DNA of 64,000 bases from Rubinisphaera italica (GCF_007859715.1 NZ_SJPG01000001.1:4702001-4766000), one strand, 5' to 3'. Positions 29,827-38,269 are shown, counted from the stretch's first letter. The notes: generated by a model not told the origin, from the sequence alone. Made by a program: numbers and translations.

Positions 29827-31269
29827 ATGCCAGACGAATCTATGATCGATAACTCATCAGCACAGAACTCATCGGAAGAGAATTTAGCACTATCGCCACC
29901 TCTGGAACCTCGCAAACGGTCGCGTAAGGAGTTCTACAGCATTTGGGGATCGTCGATTGCTCTCACCATTGTTGGTTTTACGATTGCGTGGCTATTTGTT
30001 GAGCCCGCTCCCGGAAATCATTTGAAAATCGCAGCCGGTCCCAGTGATGGGAATTATTACGCGACAGCAAAAAAATATGCAGCGGTATTCCAGGGAGCGG
30101 GCATCAATCTGGAAATTGTGGAAACCGCAGGGACGATCGAAAACTATCGTCTGCTTCAGGAAGACAACGACATTAACCTGGCGATTGTCCAGGGAGGAGC
30201 TGTCCCGGAGACGCTGGAAAAAACGTCTCTGGAAGCAATCGCCAGTCTGAATTTCGAGCCGCTATGGATCTTTCGTCAGGCTGAGAGTGAAATTACGGAA
30301 ATCCGTCAGTTGAAAGGAAAGCGAATCAGCATTGGTCTGTCCGATAGTGGGACCGAAGCGCTGATGCTTCGCCTTCTGGAAATTAATGGCCTGATTGCTC
30401 CCGTTGAAGAGTCACAAGCATCAACAGACTCCACTCCAGAGGAGGCGATCGAGTTATTCCGGGAATCCTCTGCAACAGCGATTGCAAAACTACGTGCTGG
30501 CGAGCGGGATGCTGTTTGCATGGTTCGCTCGGCTTCCAATCCGGTGATTCGTCAGCTCTTTGAAACACCGGAGCTTTCCGCAATGCCCTTCCCCTTGAAT
30601 AAAACGTATCGGCTGCTGTTTCCTGCCCTCTCTGACATTCAGCTTCAGGAAGGAATTCTGGATCTGAAAAATCATCAGCCTGCTCAAAATCTCAAACTGA
30701 TTGCCCCGGCTGCCAACCTGGTCTGTACCCCGGAATTGCACGATGCTTTTGTGCCGTTACTGCTCAAAGCGGCCACGCTGACCAGCAATGAAGGAAACCT
30801 GATCGTTCCGTCTCGGGAGTTTCCGTCATTGGGATATATAGAATTTGAGCCTCATGCAGGAGCCGTCGATTATTTTCAGTCGGGGGAATCGTTCCTGTAT
30901 CGCTATCTCCCTTTCTGGCTGGCATCCTTTTTGAATCGCATGAAAATTATGGCGGTTCCTTTGCTCACGCTTGCCATACCTTTGTTCAAAATGGCACCTC
31001 CTGCTTACCGCTGGCGAATTCGCTCACGAATTTATCGCTGGTATCGTTTACTTCGCGAAATCGATCAGGAAAATCTTCGCGACCAAACCACAGTAAACCA
31101 GCAGAGATATCTGGAAAAGCTCGATCGAATTGCCTGCGAACTCAGTGAAGTCGATGTCCCGCTTTCTTACATGGAAGAGTTCTACAATTTACACCTGCAC
31201 ATCGATCTGATCCGTCGTCGCGTATTGGGTGTGACGGATTTGAGTCAGAATTCCGGCACGAACTCCTGA
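29827..31269 (+). CDS. TAXI-type solute-binding protein with membrane anchors
   Basis: A 480-residue protein. Residues about 60-340 match the TAXI family of TRAP-type substrate-binding proteins: LKIAAGPSDGNYYATAKKY, a mid-domain IAIVQGGAV-like stretch (INLAIVQGGAV), and LKGKRISIGLSDSGTEAL. An uncleaved helix (about 38-58) anchors the N-terminus, and a second hydrophobic segment (about 365-385) precedes a basic, cytoplasmic-looking tail. No TRAP permease is encoded nearby. The start is the ATG at 29827; the TTG at 29812 is less likely. It could deliver a small dicarboxylate or amino acid to a distant permease, or act as a sensor. Confidence 0.82.
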   Translation: MPDESMIDNSSAQNSSEENLALSPPLEPRKRSRKEFYSIWGSSIALTIVGFTIAWLFVEPAPGNHLKIAAGPSDGNYYATAKKYAAVFQGAGINLEIVETAGTIENYRLLQEDNDINLAIVQGGAVPETLEKTSLEAIASLNFEPLWIFRQAESEITEIRQLKGKRISIGLSDSGTEALMLRLLEINGLIAPVEESQASTDSTPEEAIELFRESSATAIAKLRAGERDAVCMVRSASNPVIRQLFETPELSAMPFPLNKTYRLLFPALSDIQLQEGILDLKNHQPAQNLKLIAPAANLVCTPELHDAFVPLLLKAATLTSNEGNLIVPSREFPSLGYIEFEPHAGAVDYFQSGESFLYRYLPFWLASFLNRMKIMAVPLLTLAIPLFKMAPPAYRWRIRSRIYRWYRLLREIDQENLRDQTTVNQQRYLEKLDRIACELSEVDVPLSYMEEFYNLHLHIDLIRRRVLGVTDLSQNSGTNS

Positions 31270-31315
31270 AAACAGAGTTTGCGTTCCCATCCAAACTCGC
31301 TTATCCTATATGGAT

Positions 31316-31345
31316 GCGAGCCGAGCCATTACTGGCTCGGCTCGC
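31316..31345. repeat. 13-bp perfect hairpin
   Basis: GCGAGCCGAGCCA with TGGCTCGGCTCGC around a TTAC loop. There is no T-run after it, so it is more likely a repeat arm than a terminator. A related half occurs at 22487-22503. Confidence 0.6.
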
Positions 31346-31357
31346 CTTTAAGTATCG

Positions 31358-31426
31358 TATAAGCACGAAGCACAAGTGAATGTGTGAGCTCAGGAGGAAC
31401 ACACTCGCTTGCGCTTCGTGCTTGTA
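31358..31426. repeat. PAL-A paired palindrome, left arm decayed
   Basis: The right arm is intact (CTCGCTTGCGCTTCGTGCTT); the left arm has several mismatches (GCACGAAGCACAAGTGAATG). Length 69 bp, as in the other PAL-A units. Confidence 0.75.
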
Positions 31427-31474
31427 AAAACTAAAACTGTTGATTCGATTCAAATTATTTACGAAAGCTTTTCC

Positions 31475-32935
31475 ATGTCACAATTCAATCGTCGTCAATT
31501 TCTGCAGAGCAGTCTGGCTGCCGGGGCTTTTGTTTCTTTATCTTCTGCGTCGTCCTCAAAAGCGATGGCTGCCAATGAAGAAGTGAACATCGCCGTGATC
31601 GGCTGCGGTGGACGAGGTGGAGCGCATTTGAGTCAGTTTAGCTCTCTCTCGGGCGTGAATATTGCCGGGTTGGTCGATCCTGATGAAAGTCGAACAGGCT
31701 CTGCCCAACGAAAATTCCCGAAAGCAAAACGCTATACCGATATTCGCAAGATGCTCGAAGATCCTGCGATCGATGCGGTCACGATTGCCTCCTGTAATCA
31801 CTGGCACTGTCTGGCTGCTATCTGGGCGATGGAAGCGGGTAAAGATGTGTATGTCGAAAAACCGTTGTCTCACAGTCAGTGGGAAGGCCGTCAGGTCGTC
31901 AATGCGGCTCGTAAGTACGACAAAGTCGTGCAGATCGGTACTCAGCAGCGTTCTTCACCGATTCAGGACGAAGCGAAAAAACTGCTGCATGAAGAGCAGG
32001 CCCTCGGAAAAATTCTCAGCGTGCAGGTCTGTCGTTACGGCATCCGTGGCTCGATCGGAAAGCGATCGACTCCGCTGGAAGTTCCCTCCAGTGTCGATTA
32101 CGACCTGTGGCTCGGCCCCGCAGCCGATCAGGTTCTCTACCGTGACAAATTCCATTACGACTGGCACTGGGACTGGAATACCGGCTCCGGCGAAATGGGC
32201 AACTGGGGCGTGCATGTGCTCGACGATGTCCGCAACGTTGTCTTCCGCGATTCCGTCAAATTGCCGACGCGAATTCTGGCAGGTGGCGGACGGGTTGTCT
32301 GGAATGATGCCGGAGATACGCCGAATGTGCACTTCGCGTACTTCGATACCGGCGAAATCCCAACCTTTATTGGTTTGAGCAACCTGCCAGCTGAGCCTGG
32401 TGGCAAGAAAGGCCTGAACTATCGCGGCGTCACCTCGGGCTACCTCGTTCAGTGCGAAGGAGGCTACTACTCGGGACGCCGCGGCGGAGGAGATGCCTAC
32501 GATAATCAAGGCAAGAAAATGCGTTCTCTGAGAGGTTCCTCTGGAACTTCTCACGCTCAGAACTTTATTGATGCGGTTCGTGCTCAGGACAATTCGAATC
32601 TGAAAGCGGAAGTGGCCGTCGGTCACGATTCCACCGGCTGGTGCAACTTGGCCAACATCGGCTTCCAGGTTGGTGGTCAGTACAAGCCGGACGCCTTCGA
32701 AGAAATTGTCACACCAAACGAAGGTGCGAAACGCATCTGGTCTGATCTACAGGCTCAAATGGAATCGCATCTGGCAGCCCACGGCTACAAACTGAGCGAC
32801 TCGGAAATCCGTGTCAGTCCGATGTTGAACCACGATCCCGAAACGGAACGCTTCACCGGACCTCATGCTGAAGGAGCCAATGCTCTGCTCAAACGAGAGT
32901 ACCGCCCCGGTTTTGAAGTGCCCGAAATTGCTTAA
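31475..32935 (+). CDS. Gfo/Idh/MocA-family oxidoreductase, Tat-exported
   Basis: A 486-residue NAD(P)-dependent oxidoreductase of the type expanded in planctomycetes. The N-terminus has a twin-arginine signal, NRRQFLQSSLAAGAF, with cleavage expected near KAMA. The Rossmann domain carries VIGCGGRGGAHL, and the family motif EKPLSH lies near residue 130. The C-terminal alpha/beta domain includes HVLDDVRNVVF. I start at the ATG at 31475, since an in-frame start at 31409 adds 22 residues that are the translation of a PAL-A arm. Likely acts on a sugar derivative in the periplasm; substrate not known. Confidence 0.88.
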   Translation: MSQFNRRQFLQSSLAAGAFVSLSSASSSKAMAANEEVNIAVIGCGGRGGAHLSQFSSLSGVNIAGLVDPDESRTGSAQRKFPKAKRYTDIRKMLEDPAIDAVTIASCNHWHCLAAIWAMEAGKDVYVEKPLSHSQWEGRQVVNAARKYDKVVQIGTQQRSSPIQDEAKKLLHEEQALGKILSVQVCRYGIRGSIGKRSTPLEVPSSVDYDLWLGPAADQVLYRDKFHYDWHWDWNTGSGEMGNWGVHVLDDVRNVVFRDSVKLPTRILAGGGRVVWNDAGDTPNVHFAYFDTGEIPTFIGLSNLPAEPGGKKGLNYRGVTSGYLVQCEGGYYSGRRGGGDAYDNQGKKMRSLRGSSGTSHAQNFIDAVRAQDNSNLKAEVAVGHDSTGWCNLANIGFQVGGQYKPDAFEEIVTPNEGAKRIWSDLQAQMESHLAAHGYKLSDSEIRVSPMLNHDPETERFTGPHAEGANALLKREYRPGFEVPEIA

Positions 32936-32950
32936 GGAAACGTGTAAACT

Positions 32951-33742
32951 TTATTGATGACTATGATCGGCGTCCGGGTAGGTTCCTTCCCGGACGTCGT
33001 TTGCATAGTTCTGCACGCTCTTTGTCACGATTTCGTGCAGATTGGCGTAATGCTTGAGAAACTTCGGCTTGAAGCCCTCGGTCAGTCCCAGCATGTCGTT
33101 AAGGACAAGGACCTGACCATCACACTCGGGCCCGGCTCCAATGCCTATCGTCGGAATCTGCAGTTCTTTGGTGATTCGAGCCGAGATCGGACTGGAAATC
33201 ATTTCGAGCACGATTCCAAAAGCCCCGGCTGCCTCAGCGGCTTTGGCATCTGCGAGCAATAGATCTTCATCCCGCTGTATCTTGCCCATCGAACCGACCG
33301 CTCGAATGGATTGCGGTTTGAAGCCAACGTGTGCCATCACGGGGATATCGGCATTTGTCAGAGCCGCAATCGTTTTGGCTTGCGAGATGCCCCCCTCAAG
33401 TTTGACGGCTGCTGCTCCTGTTTCTTTGAGGATTCTCCCGGCATTCGCAATCGCCTGCTCTGGACTGATCTGATAGCTCAAAAACGGGAGATCAACAATC
33501 ACCAGAGCATTCTGAGTTCCGCGAACGACCATCTTCCCATGGTAGATCATCTCATCGATTGTGACTGGCAATGTCGTGGAATTTCCCTGCACGACCATGC
33601 CGAGCGTATCTCCGACAAGAATCGCATCGACTCCAGCCGCATCGACAATGCTTGCCCAGGTAAAATCATAGGCAGTCAGCATCGCCAGCTTTCGTCCTTT
33701 CTGCTTGGCAGCAGCGAACTTGGGAACAGTCATGGAACTCAT
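32951..33742 (-). CDS. panB: 3-methyl-2-oxobutanoate hydroxymethyltransferase PanB
   Basis: A 263-residue enzyme that makes ketopantoate from 2-oxoisovalerate and 5,10-methylene-THF, the first step of pantothenate synthesis. Evidence: LTAYDFTWASIVDAAGVDAILVGD, VIVDLPFLSYQ, AVKLEGG with the AHVGFKPQS loop, GIVLEMI and PTIGIGAGPECDGQVLVLND. The Mg-binding Asp and catalytic Glu of the family are in place and the length is normal. AAGGTGA lies 5 bases before the ATG. panC and panD are not adjacent. Next gene on the strand is ilvE, 407 bases away. Confidence 0.97.
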   Translation of the reverse strand: MSSMTVPKFAAAKQKGRKLAMLTAYDFTWASIVDAAGVDAILVGDTLGMVVQGNSTTLPVTIDEMIYHGKMVVRGTQNALVIVDLPFLSYQISPEQAIANAGRILKETGAAAVKLEGGISQAKTIAALTNADIPVMAHVGFKPQSIRAVGSMGKIQRDEDLLLADAKAAEAAGAFGIVLEMISSPISARITKELQIPTIGIGAGPECDGQVLVLNDMLGLTEGFKPKFLKHYANLHEIVTKSVQNYANDVREGTYPDADHSHQ

Positions 33743-33873
33743 CGACTCACCTTAACTTCCAGCAATAATTCGACAGATGGTTAAATTCTGTATGACGGAC
33801 TTCATTATTCGTATCAATTTCTCGCAAGCAACTCCTGAACGGAAGACCACACGAGTGTCTTATCTCGATACAT

Positions 33874-33912
33874 GTTGCAAAATTGAACAGTCGCATTGAA
33901 CGATAATGCAAC
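33874..33912. promoter_or_regulatory. Possible enhancer site upstream of the sigma-54 promoter
   Basis: GTTGCA (33874-33879) and TGCAAC (33907-33912) form an inverted pair, and ATTGAAC occurs twice between them. The centre is about 143 bases before the predicted start site, the distance normal for an activator of sigma-54 polymerase. Inference only. Confidence 0.3.
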
Positions 33913-34008
33913 GAATCAATACATACGCTCTCGGGCTCTGACAATCCATCTCTGACGTAACCTGCTACCTGCAATCGCCTTATGCCAATTAAAAACGGGA
34001 ATAAGCAA

Positions 34009-34025
34009 TTGGCACATATCTTGCA
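34009..34025 (+). promoter_or_regulatory. Sigma-54 (RpoN) promoter
   Basis: TTGGCACATATCTTGCA. The -24 box TGGCAC and the -12 box TTGCA match the consensus, and the invariant GG and GC are separated by exactly 10 bases. It points to the plus strand, between the minus-strand genes panB and ilvE. A start near 34035-34036 is predicted. Confidence 0.75.
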
Positions 34026-34035
34026 TTTAATAGAA

Positions 34036-34121
34036 TTCACCTTGAGGCAGGAGTTGGCCCGCACTTGCTTCGATGGTGGACATAGGCGTGATCGGTGGTG
34101 TAACCGGTCACGTCTTTTTTT
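34036..34121 (+). ncRNA. Predicted sigma-54-dependent small RNA
   Basis: The segment runs from the predicted start of the sigma-54 promoter to the intrinsic terminator, about 86 nt. No protein with a good ribosome site fits: the only short frame with an ATG (34073) encodes about 18 residues and has no GGAG at a normal distance. The transcript would run toward the 3-prime end of ilvE, on the opposite strand, but stop 29 bases before it. Function is unknown. It could be a trans-acting regulator of a nitrogen- or stress-response system. Confidence 0.5.
34087..34121 (+). terminator. Intrinsic terminator of the predicted small RNA
   Basis: CGTGATCGGT pairs with ACCGGTCACG (one mismatch) around GGTGTA, followed by TCTTTTTTT on the plus strand. 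The minus strand has no T-run, so it does not belong to ilvE. Confidence 0.8.
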
Positions 34122-34149
34122 GTGCTTAGCGAAACCCAGTGCGTTGAAA

Positions 34150-35001
34150 CTACTCTCTGGTCAGTTTTTCAAAGCGAGATTTCAGGTCTTTTGTGACAGG
34201 CCCCGGTTTGCCATCGCCAATCAAGCGACCATCGAGTTCGACGACCGCAATCACTTCTGCGGCACTTCCCGTCAGGAAACATTCATCGGCCACATACAGT
34301 TCGTGTCGGGTCATTGTCGTTTCCATAATTTCCAGCTTCGCTTCACGAGCCAGCCGCAGAACGGCCCGGCGAGTGATTCCATCGAGAATGCCGGCATCAG
34401 TTGAGGGAGTTTTCAGCACTCCATTTTTGACAATGAAGATATTATCACCCGTACACTCGGCCACTTCTCCCTTGTGATTGAGCATCACCGCTTCGAGACA
34501 ACCTGCGTCCGAACCTTCAATTTTAGCCAGAATGTTATTCAAGTAATTGAGCGATTTGATCCGCGGGCTCAGCGCCTGGGGATGGTTTCGAATCGTACTG
34601 GCCGTGATGATTTTCAGCCCCTGCTCGTACAATTCTTCCGGATACAAGCTGATTTTGTCGGCAATAATGATCACCTGAGGATCGCTCGTGCGGCGGATAT
34701 CCAGTCCCAGTGACCCCGAACCTCGGGTGATGACCAGACGAATATAGCCATCGACGAGTTCGTTGGCGGCAACGGTCTCTTCAACAGCTTTAGTCATTTC
34801 TGCCGGGGAAAGCGGGATCGGCAATCGAATAGCATGGGCACTTTCATACAGACGCTCGATATGCTCCTCTAGCAGAAAGACCTTCCGATTGTAGATGCGG
34901 ATCCCTTCAAATATTCCGTCTCCGTAGAGGAGGCCGTGATCGAAAACGCTGATTTTTGCTTCATCTTTGGAAACGAGTTGACCGTTCAGGTAAATCTTCA
35001 T
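34150..35001 (-). CDS. ilvE: Branched-chain amino acid aminotransferase (class IV)
   Basis: A 283-residue PLP-dependent fold-type IV aminotransferase, probably IlvE, which converts branched-chain 2-oxo acids to Val, Leu and Ile with glutamate. Features: FDHGLLYGDGIFEGIRIYN, the substrate-loop Arg region YIRLVITRGSGSLGLD, the PLP Lys in RIKSLNYLNN, and NIFIVKNGVLKTP with GITRRAVLRL. The ATG at 35001 starts MKIYLNGQLV; a longer frame to 35139 has no support. D-amino acid aminotransferase and aminodeoxychorismate lyase share this fold and remain possible. panB nearby uses an intermediate of the same pathway. Confidence 0.85.
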   Translation of the reverse strand: MKIYLNGQLVSKDEAKISVFDHGLLYGDGIFEGIRIYNRKVFLLEEHIERLYESAHAIRLPIPLSPAEMTKAVEETVAANELVDGYIRLVITRGSGSLGLDIRRTSDPQVIIIADKISLYPEELYEQGLKIITASTIRNHPQALSPRIKSLNYLNNILAKIEGSDAGCLEAVMLNHKGEVAECTGDNIFIVKNGVLKTPSTDAGILDGITRRAVLRLAREAKLEIMETTMTRHELYVADECFLTGSAAEVIAVVELDGRLIGDGKPGPVTKDLKSRFEKLTRE

Positions 35002-35256
35002 GAGCTGCTTCTTACGAAAAAAAGCACGAGGTCCGGTGGCGTAACCACTTACTATTGATGGGTGAATCCTACAAATCCGCACACTCACTGGTGTGCTCAA
35101 ACAGGATTGATCACTCACACAATAAAATGGTCGCTGCACCTGCTTCGTGCCAATACTGCATCGCAGTTTCTGTATTGGTTACGGAATTGTTGGACTATTG
35201 ACTCATCTGGCAATTCTGGCTGTCAGTCAGTTTTGAAGTCAAATCATCGAAAGTCA
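35002..35256. other. Gap between ilvE start and lolD stop, with structured DNA
   Basis: The upstream region of ilvE holds an inverted repeat GCACAC with GTGTGC (35079-35096) and a nested pair, CCAATAC with GTATTGG (35150-35178), enclosing ACTGCATCGCAGT. There is no T-run after either, so neither is a terminator. A run of seven T on the minus strand just before the ilvE ribosome site follows only weak pairing. Confidence 0.4.
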
Positions 35257-35991
35257 TTAAGAAGCGACTCGCTCGCGAATGTTTTCGACCTGACCTTTCG
35301 ACAACCTTACAATCCGCTGGCCTTTACGGGCAATTGCCTCATCGTGAGTGACCATCATAATGGTAAGTTGTCGCTCAGAATTCAATCGCTCCAGCAGTTC
35401 AATAATCCCTTTCCCCGTATCGACATCCAAATTTCCCGTAGGTTCGTCGGCCAGGAGGATTTCCGGCTCGGAAATGAGAGAGCGGGCAATGGCGGCTCGC
35501 TGCAACTCGCCACCCGACATTTGGCTCGGCTTGTGCTTAATTCGATGCTCCAGACCCACTTGGGCAATCAATTCCCGAGCCTGATCCTGGAGTTCGCTCC
35601 GCTTTTTCCAGTATTCCCACATCGAATAGCGGATCATCAGCGGAGACAGCACATTTTCGAGAACTGTCAGTTCAGGCAGCAAATGATAGAACTGAAAGAC
35701 GAAGCCGAAGACTCGATTTCGTAACTGATCTCGAGTTTTTGCGGGCAGATGATCGATCCGTTTGCCATCCAGTCGGATTTCTCCGATATCGGGCGTGTCC
35801 AGCAAGCCTGCAAGATGCAGTAATGTGCTTTTTCCGGAGCCTGAGCGGCCGATGATCGAGAGGAACTCGCCTTTGCGAACCTCCAGATTCACACCCCGAA
35901 GGACATTCACCGCTTCGGGTCCTTTTCGATAACTTTTATCGAGAGCGACAGCCGACAAGTGGACCGGTGGAGTCGGAAGAATTTCGTTCAT
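35257..35991 (-). CDS. lolD: Lipoprotein-release ABC ATPase, LolD-like
   Basis: A 244-residue ABC ATPase of the LolD/MacB group, which powers release of lipoproteins from the inner membrane. Walker A is IIGRSGSGKSTLLH, the Q-loop is GFVFQFYHLLPELTVLENV, the signature is MSGGELQRAAIARSL and Walker B is ILLADEPTGNLD. Start ATG at 35991 follows AGGT; the longer frame to 36054 runs through a PAL-B repeat. It lies 97 bases after the LolC/E-type permease, with the repeat 36019-36086 filling most of the gap. Confidence 0.88.
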   Translation of the reverse strand: MNEILPTPPVHLSAVALDKSYRKGPEAVNVLRGVNLEVRKGEFLSIIGRSGSGKSTLLHLAGLLDTPDIGEIRLDGKRIDHLPAKTRDQLRNRVFGFVFQFYHLLPELTVLENVLSPLMIRYSMWEYWKKRSELQDQARELIAQVGLEHRIKHKPSQMSGGELQRAAIARSLISEPEILLADEPTGNLDVDTGKGIIELLERLNSERQLTIMMVTHDEAIARKGQRIVRLSKGQVENIRERVAS

Positions 35992-36018
35992 TCGATGGAC
36001 CTGAATTTGAAAACACTC

Positions 36019-36086
36019 GTAGGTCAGGCTGTGCCTGACGAAAATGGACGTCAATTATACATCATGTCAGGCATAGCCTGACCTAC
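36019..36086. repeat. PAL-B 68-bp paired palindrome inside the lol operon
   Basis: GTAGGTCAGGCTGTGCCTGAC at one end and GTCAGGCATAGCCTGACCTAC at the other, inverse copies with one mismatch; each arm is a GTCAGGC-NNN-GCCTGAC hairpin. Exactly 68 bp, as is the copy at 56925-56992. It starts 3 bases after the stop codon of the permease gene. Confidence 0.85.
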
Positions 36087-36088
36087 AG

Positions 36089-37651
36089 CTATTCGCGTCG
36101 CAACGACTCGACCGGGTGCATTCGAGCGGCTCGACGAGCCGGGAAGACACTGGCCAGTACCGCAATTAACATCGCTCCCAGGGCAACCGAGAGGACCATG
36201 GAGGGTTGCACTGCAGTCGGGATTTCCGGGAAGTAATAAATGGTTTCATCAAACACCTTCCGGCCCGTTATATACGTGATCGCATCCTCGATTTGATTGA
36301 TGTAATGCACGAACGTCAGCCCCAGCAGAACACCGACTCCACTGCCAACGACTCCTAAAGCAAGACCGTAAGAGAGGAAAATCGACATGATGCCACCCGA
36401 GCCAGCTCCCAATGCTTTCAGGATGCCGATATCGCGGGTTTTCTCGACGACAATCATGTAGAAGATGGCCAGAATTCCGAAGCCAGCCACGGCAATAATC
36501 AGGAAGAGCAGCACGTTCAAAATGGCTGATTCCACTTCCACAGCGGCCAACAATGGCCCCTGCTTCTGTTCCCAGGTTTTAACGACAAACTGATCCGGGG
36601 GAAATGCCGACTTCAATCGTTCGACAACAACCTCGGCATCTTTGTAATCCTTCAGTTTGATGTGCAGAGAAGTAATCGCTCGCTTACCGGTCGCCGGGGA
36701 AAGCATGCCTCGCACATTTTGGAGTTCTTCAAGATTACAGAAGACCAGATTGCTGTCGTATTCGGTCATTCCGCTTTTGAAAACATCGACAATCGTTGCC
36801 TGGAAGGCGGCATGAGAAGGAGGACGTCCAGCGGTCACAGTGCTGATTTTAACATCGTCTCCGGGACGAGCCATCATCATTGTTTTCATCAATCCGGTTT
36901 CCGGATCGCGATACGGATAACTGACCAGTCCTGCTCCGACATAAACTCGACCATCCATCATTTCATAAGGGTCAGCCGGAGCCTGTTCGGCGGCTTGTCC
37001 ATCAAAAAACGGATCGGCAAACGGATCTACTGGAAGGGCAGCGGTCTGGACTTCTTGCTGAGGCTCAATCGAGGCTGTCTGTTTCGGCGTTTTCTCCGAT
37101 TCCAAAGCCGCCAGTTGACTTTCATACCACTTTTGACGATCGATTTTCTCGTGACGATATTCTTCGGCTTCCGGCGAAAGTTTCCAGTTCGGAACTTCCT
37201 CATCGGGTCGCAAGGCAGGTCGAGCGATTTCACCATTTTCGTAGACCGGATTAAAACTGTCCAGAAATGAGCGTAACGGGCCGACCTTCGCCTTCCCTTC
37301 CGGCTCAATTCCAATCAGTGTGACCGGTTTTGTGATCCATTGCCCGGCAAAGTTGAAGTTCAACATGCCGTAGACTTCGACAGTCGGTGTGACCGCTTCG
37401 ATGTAACCATCGGCCACTTCCCTGGCAATGCGAATCTGCAGATCGGGATCGGAAACGCCGTCGTAACTGTGGGATTCGATGACGACATCGGCCAACAATC
37501 CGTGAATTCGCTCCCGCATCTGAGTGCCGAAACCGGACATCACACTGTTGACGACGATCATTGTGGCAACGCCGAGCATCACACTGATAATGCTGGCTAA
37601 AGCAATATAGCGGGTCCGCAAATATCGCTGACATAAGAGCATTTTATACAT
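36089..37651 (-). CDS. LolC/LolE-type ABC permease with insert
   Basis: A 520-residue permease of the FtsX/LolC family, partner of the LolD-like ATPase downstream. The N-terminal helix (SIISVMLGVATMIVVNSVMSGFG) is followed by a periplasmic domain, and the C-terminal FtsX core has three helices (LLFLIIAVAGFGILAIFYMIV and others) and ends with FPARRAARMHPVESLRRE, the family signature. Residues about 165-235 are an insert rich in Gln, Ala, Pro and Glu that looks disordered and is absent from proteobacterial LolC. One permease gene is present, so the complex may be a homodimer. Confidence 0.85.
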   Translation of the reverse strand: MYKMLLCQRYLRTRYIALASIISVMLGVATMIVVNSVMSGFGTQMRERIHGLLADVVIESHSYDGVSDPDLQIRIAREVADGYIEAVTPTVEVYGMLNFNFAGQWITKPVTLIGIEPEGKAKVGPLRSFLDSFNPVYENGEIARPALRPDEEVPNWKLSPEAEEYRHEKIDRQKWYESQLAALESEKTPKQTASIEPQQEVQTAALPVDPFADPFFDGQAAEQAPADPYEMMDGRVYVGAGLVSYPYRDPETGLMKTMMMARPGDDVKISTVTAGRPPSHAAFQATIVDVFKSGMTEYDSNLVFCNLEELQNVRGMLSPATGKRAITSLHIKLKDYKDAEVVVERLKSAFPPDQFVVKTWEQKQGPLLAAVEVESAILNVLLFLIIAVAGFGILAIFYMIVVEKTRDIGILKALGAGSGGIMSIFLSYGLALGVVGSGVGVLLGLTFVHYINQIEDAITYITGRKVFDETIYYFPEIPTAVQPSMVLSVALGAMLIAVLASVFPARRAARMHPVESLRRE

Positions 37652-37895
37652 CTCGCCAGTCCCTTGGCTGAGGAATTATTTTCGTGTCCCGGTCCTCCAG
37701 ACCGCATCAGAAGGGCTGTTATCTGTAAACAACCGCACAAATCCACATCAAAAACAGGTGAACTTGTCCCCATTGCGTTCTTGGAATCAACCAGAATACG
37801 CAACAATCCCTTCCCGATCCCGAAACTATATCGATTCCCCGACATCCAGCCAAGCCCAAGTCGAAAGAGCTGAAATTATAGCTTCATCCAGCATC

Positions 37896-37928
37896 GGGTG
37901 GCACGCCCAGAACGAAGTGATGGGCGCG
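37896..37928. repeat. PAL-F single copy (RAYT-linked family)
   Basis: GGGTGGCACGCCCAGAACGA, then AGTGATGGGCGCGG. Same sequence family as the repeats surrounding the RAYT gene at 47473..48063, 10 kb away. Confidence 0.75.
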
Positions 37929-37970
37929 GAATCTTAGCTCCAAGCATCGTAAACAACCTTTTGCCATCAC

Positions 37971-38120
37971 AACCCGAAGCGTCAGCGAGGGGCAGGCGAT
38001 CCCATGGAAAATTGAGATTCCAAATTTTTTCCGCATTCAGATTTTTTTGTGAGATCTCTTTTATTGATGCATTCCAAGCAAAAAGACAAGTAAAGCCGTC
38101 CCCTCACTGACGCTTCGGGT
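37971..38120. repeat. PAL-D paired palindrome
   Basis: AACCCGAAGCGTCAGCGAGG at one end, CCCCTCACTGACGCTTCGGG at the other, 150 bp. Paired copy of 19671-19800. Confidence 0.8.
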
Positions 38121-38269
38121 ATAAGATTATACCTGCGGCTTTCCGCTTTCTGCCCTCGGCTTTCCATCCCCCTGTCCCCTCCCGTGCCGACTTTCCGTTT
38201 TTAAGAGTGAGAGGCAGCACAACGCGGCCTCAACACAACAAAAACAACATCACTCCAAGGAACAAAACC

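Larger units (their letters stand above)
37652..38269. other. 618-base gap with PAL-F and PAL-D repeats
   Basis: Contains one PAL-F copy (37896-37928) and one PAL-D pair (37971-38120). Between 37652 and 37895 I see no gene, hairpin terminator or strong promoter. The gene at 38270 is preceded by a leader in which AAGGA lies about 10 bases before the ATG. Confidence 0.6.

Noticed and set aside
33747..34064. Open frame of 105 residues, minus strand, in the panB-ilvE gap
   Set aside because: It runs across the sigma-54 promoter region, shows no protein-like pattern and has no ribosome site.
35006..35060. Possible transcription attenuator before ilvE
   Set aside because: Seven T on the minus strand follow only weak pairing (GTGG-TTACG-CCAC); no alternative fold or leader peptide was found.
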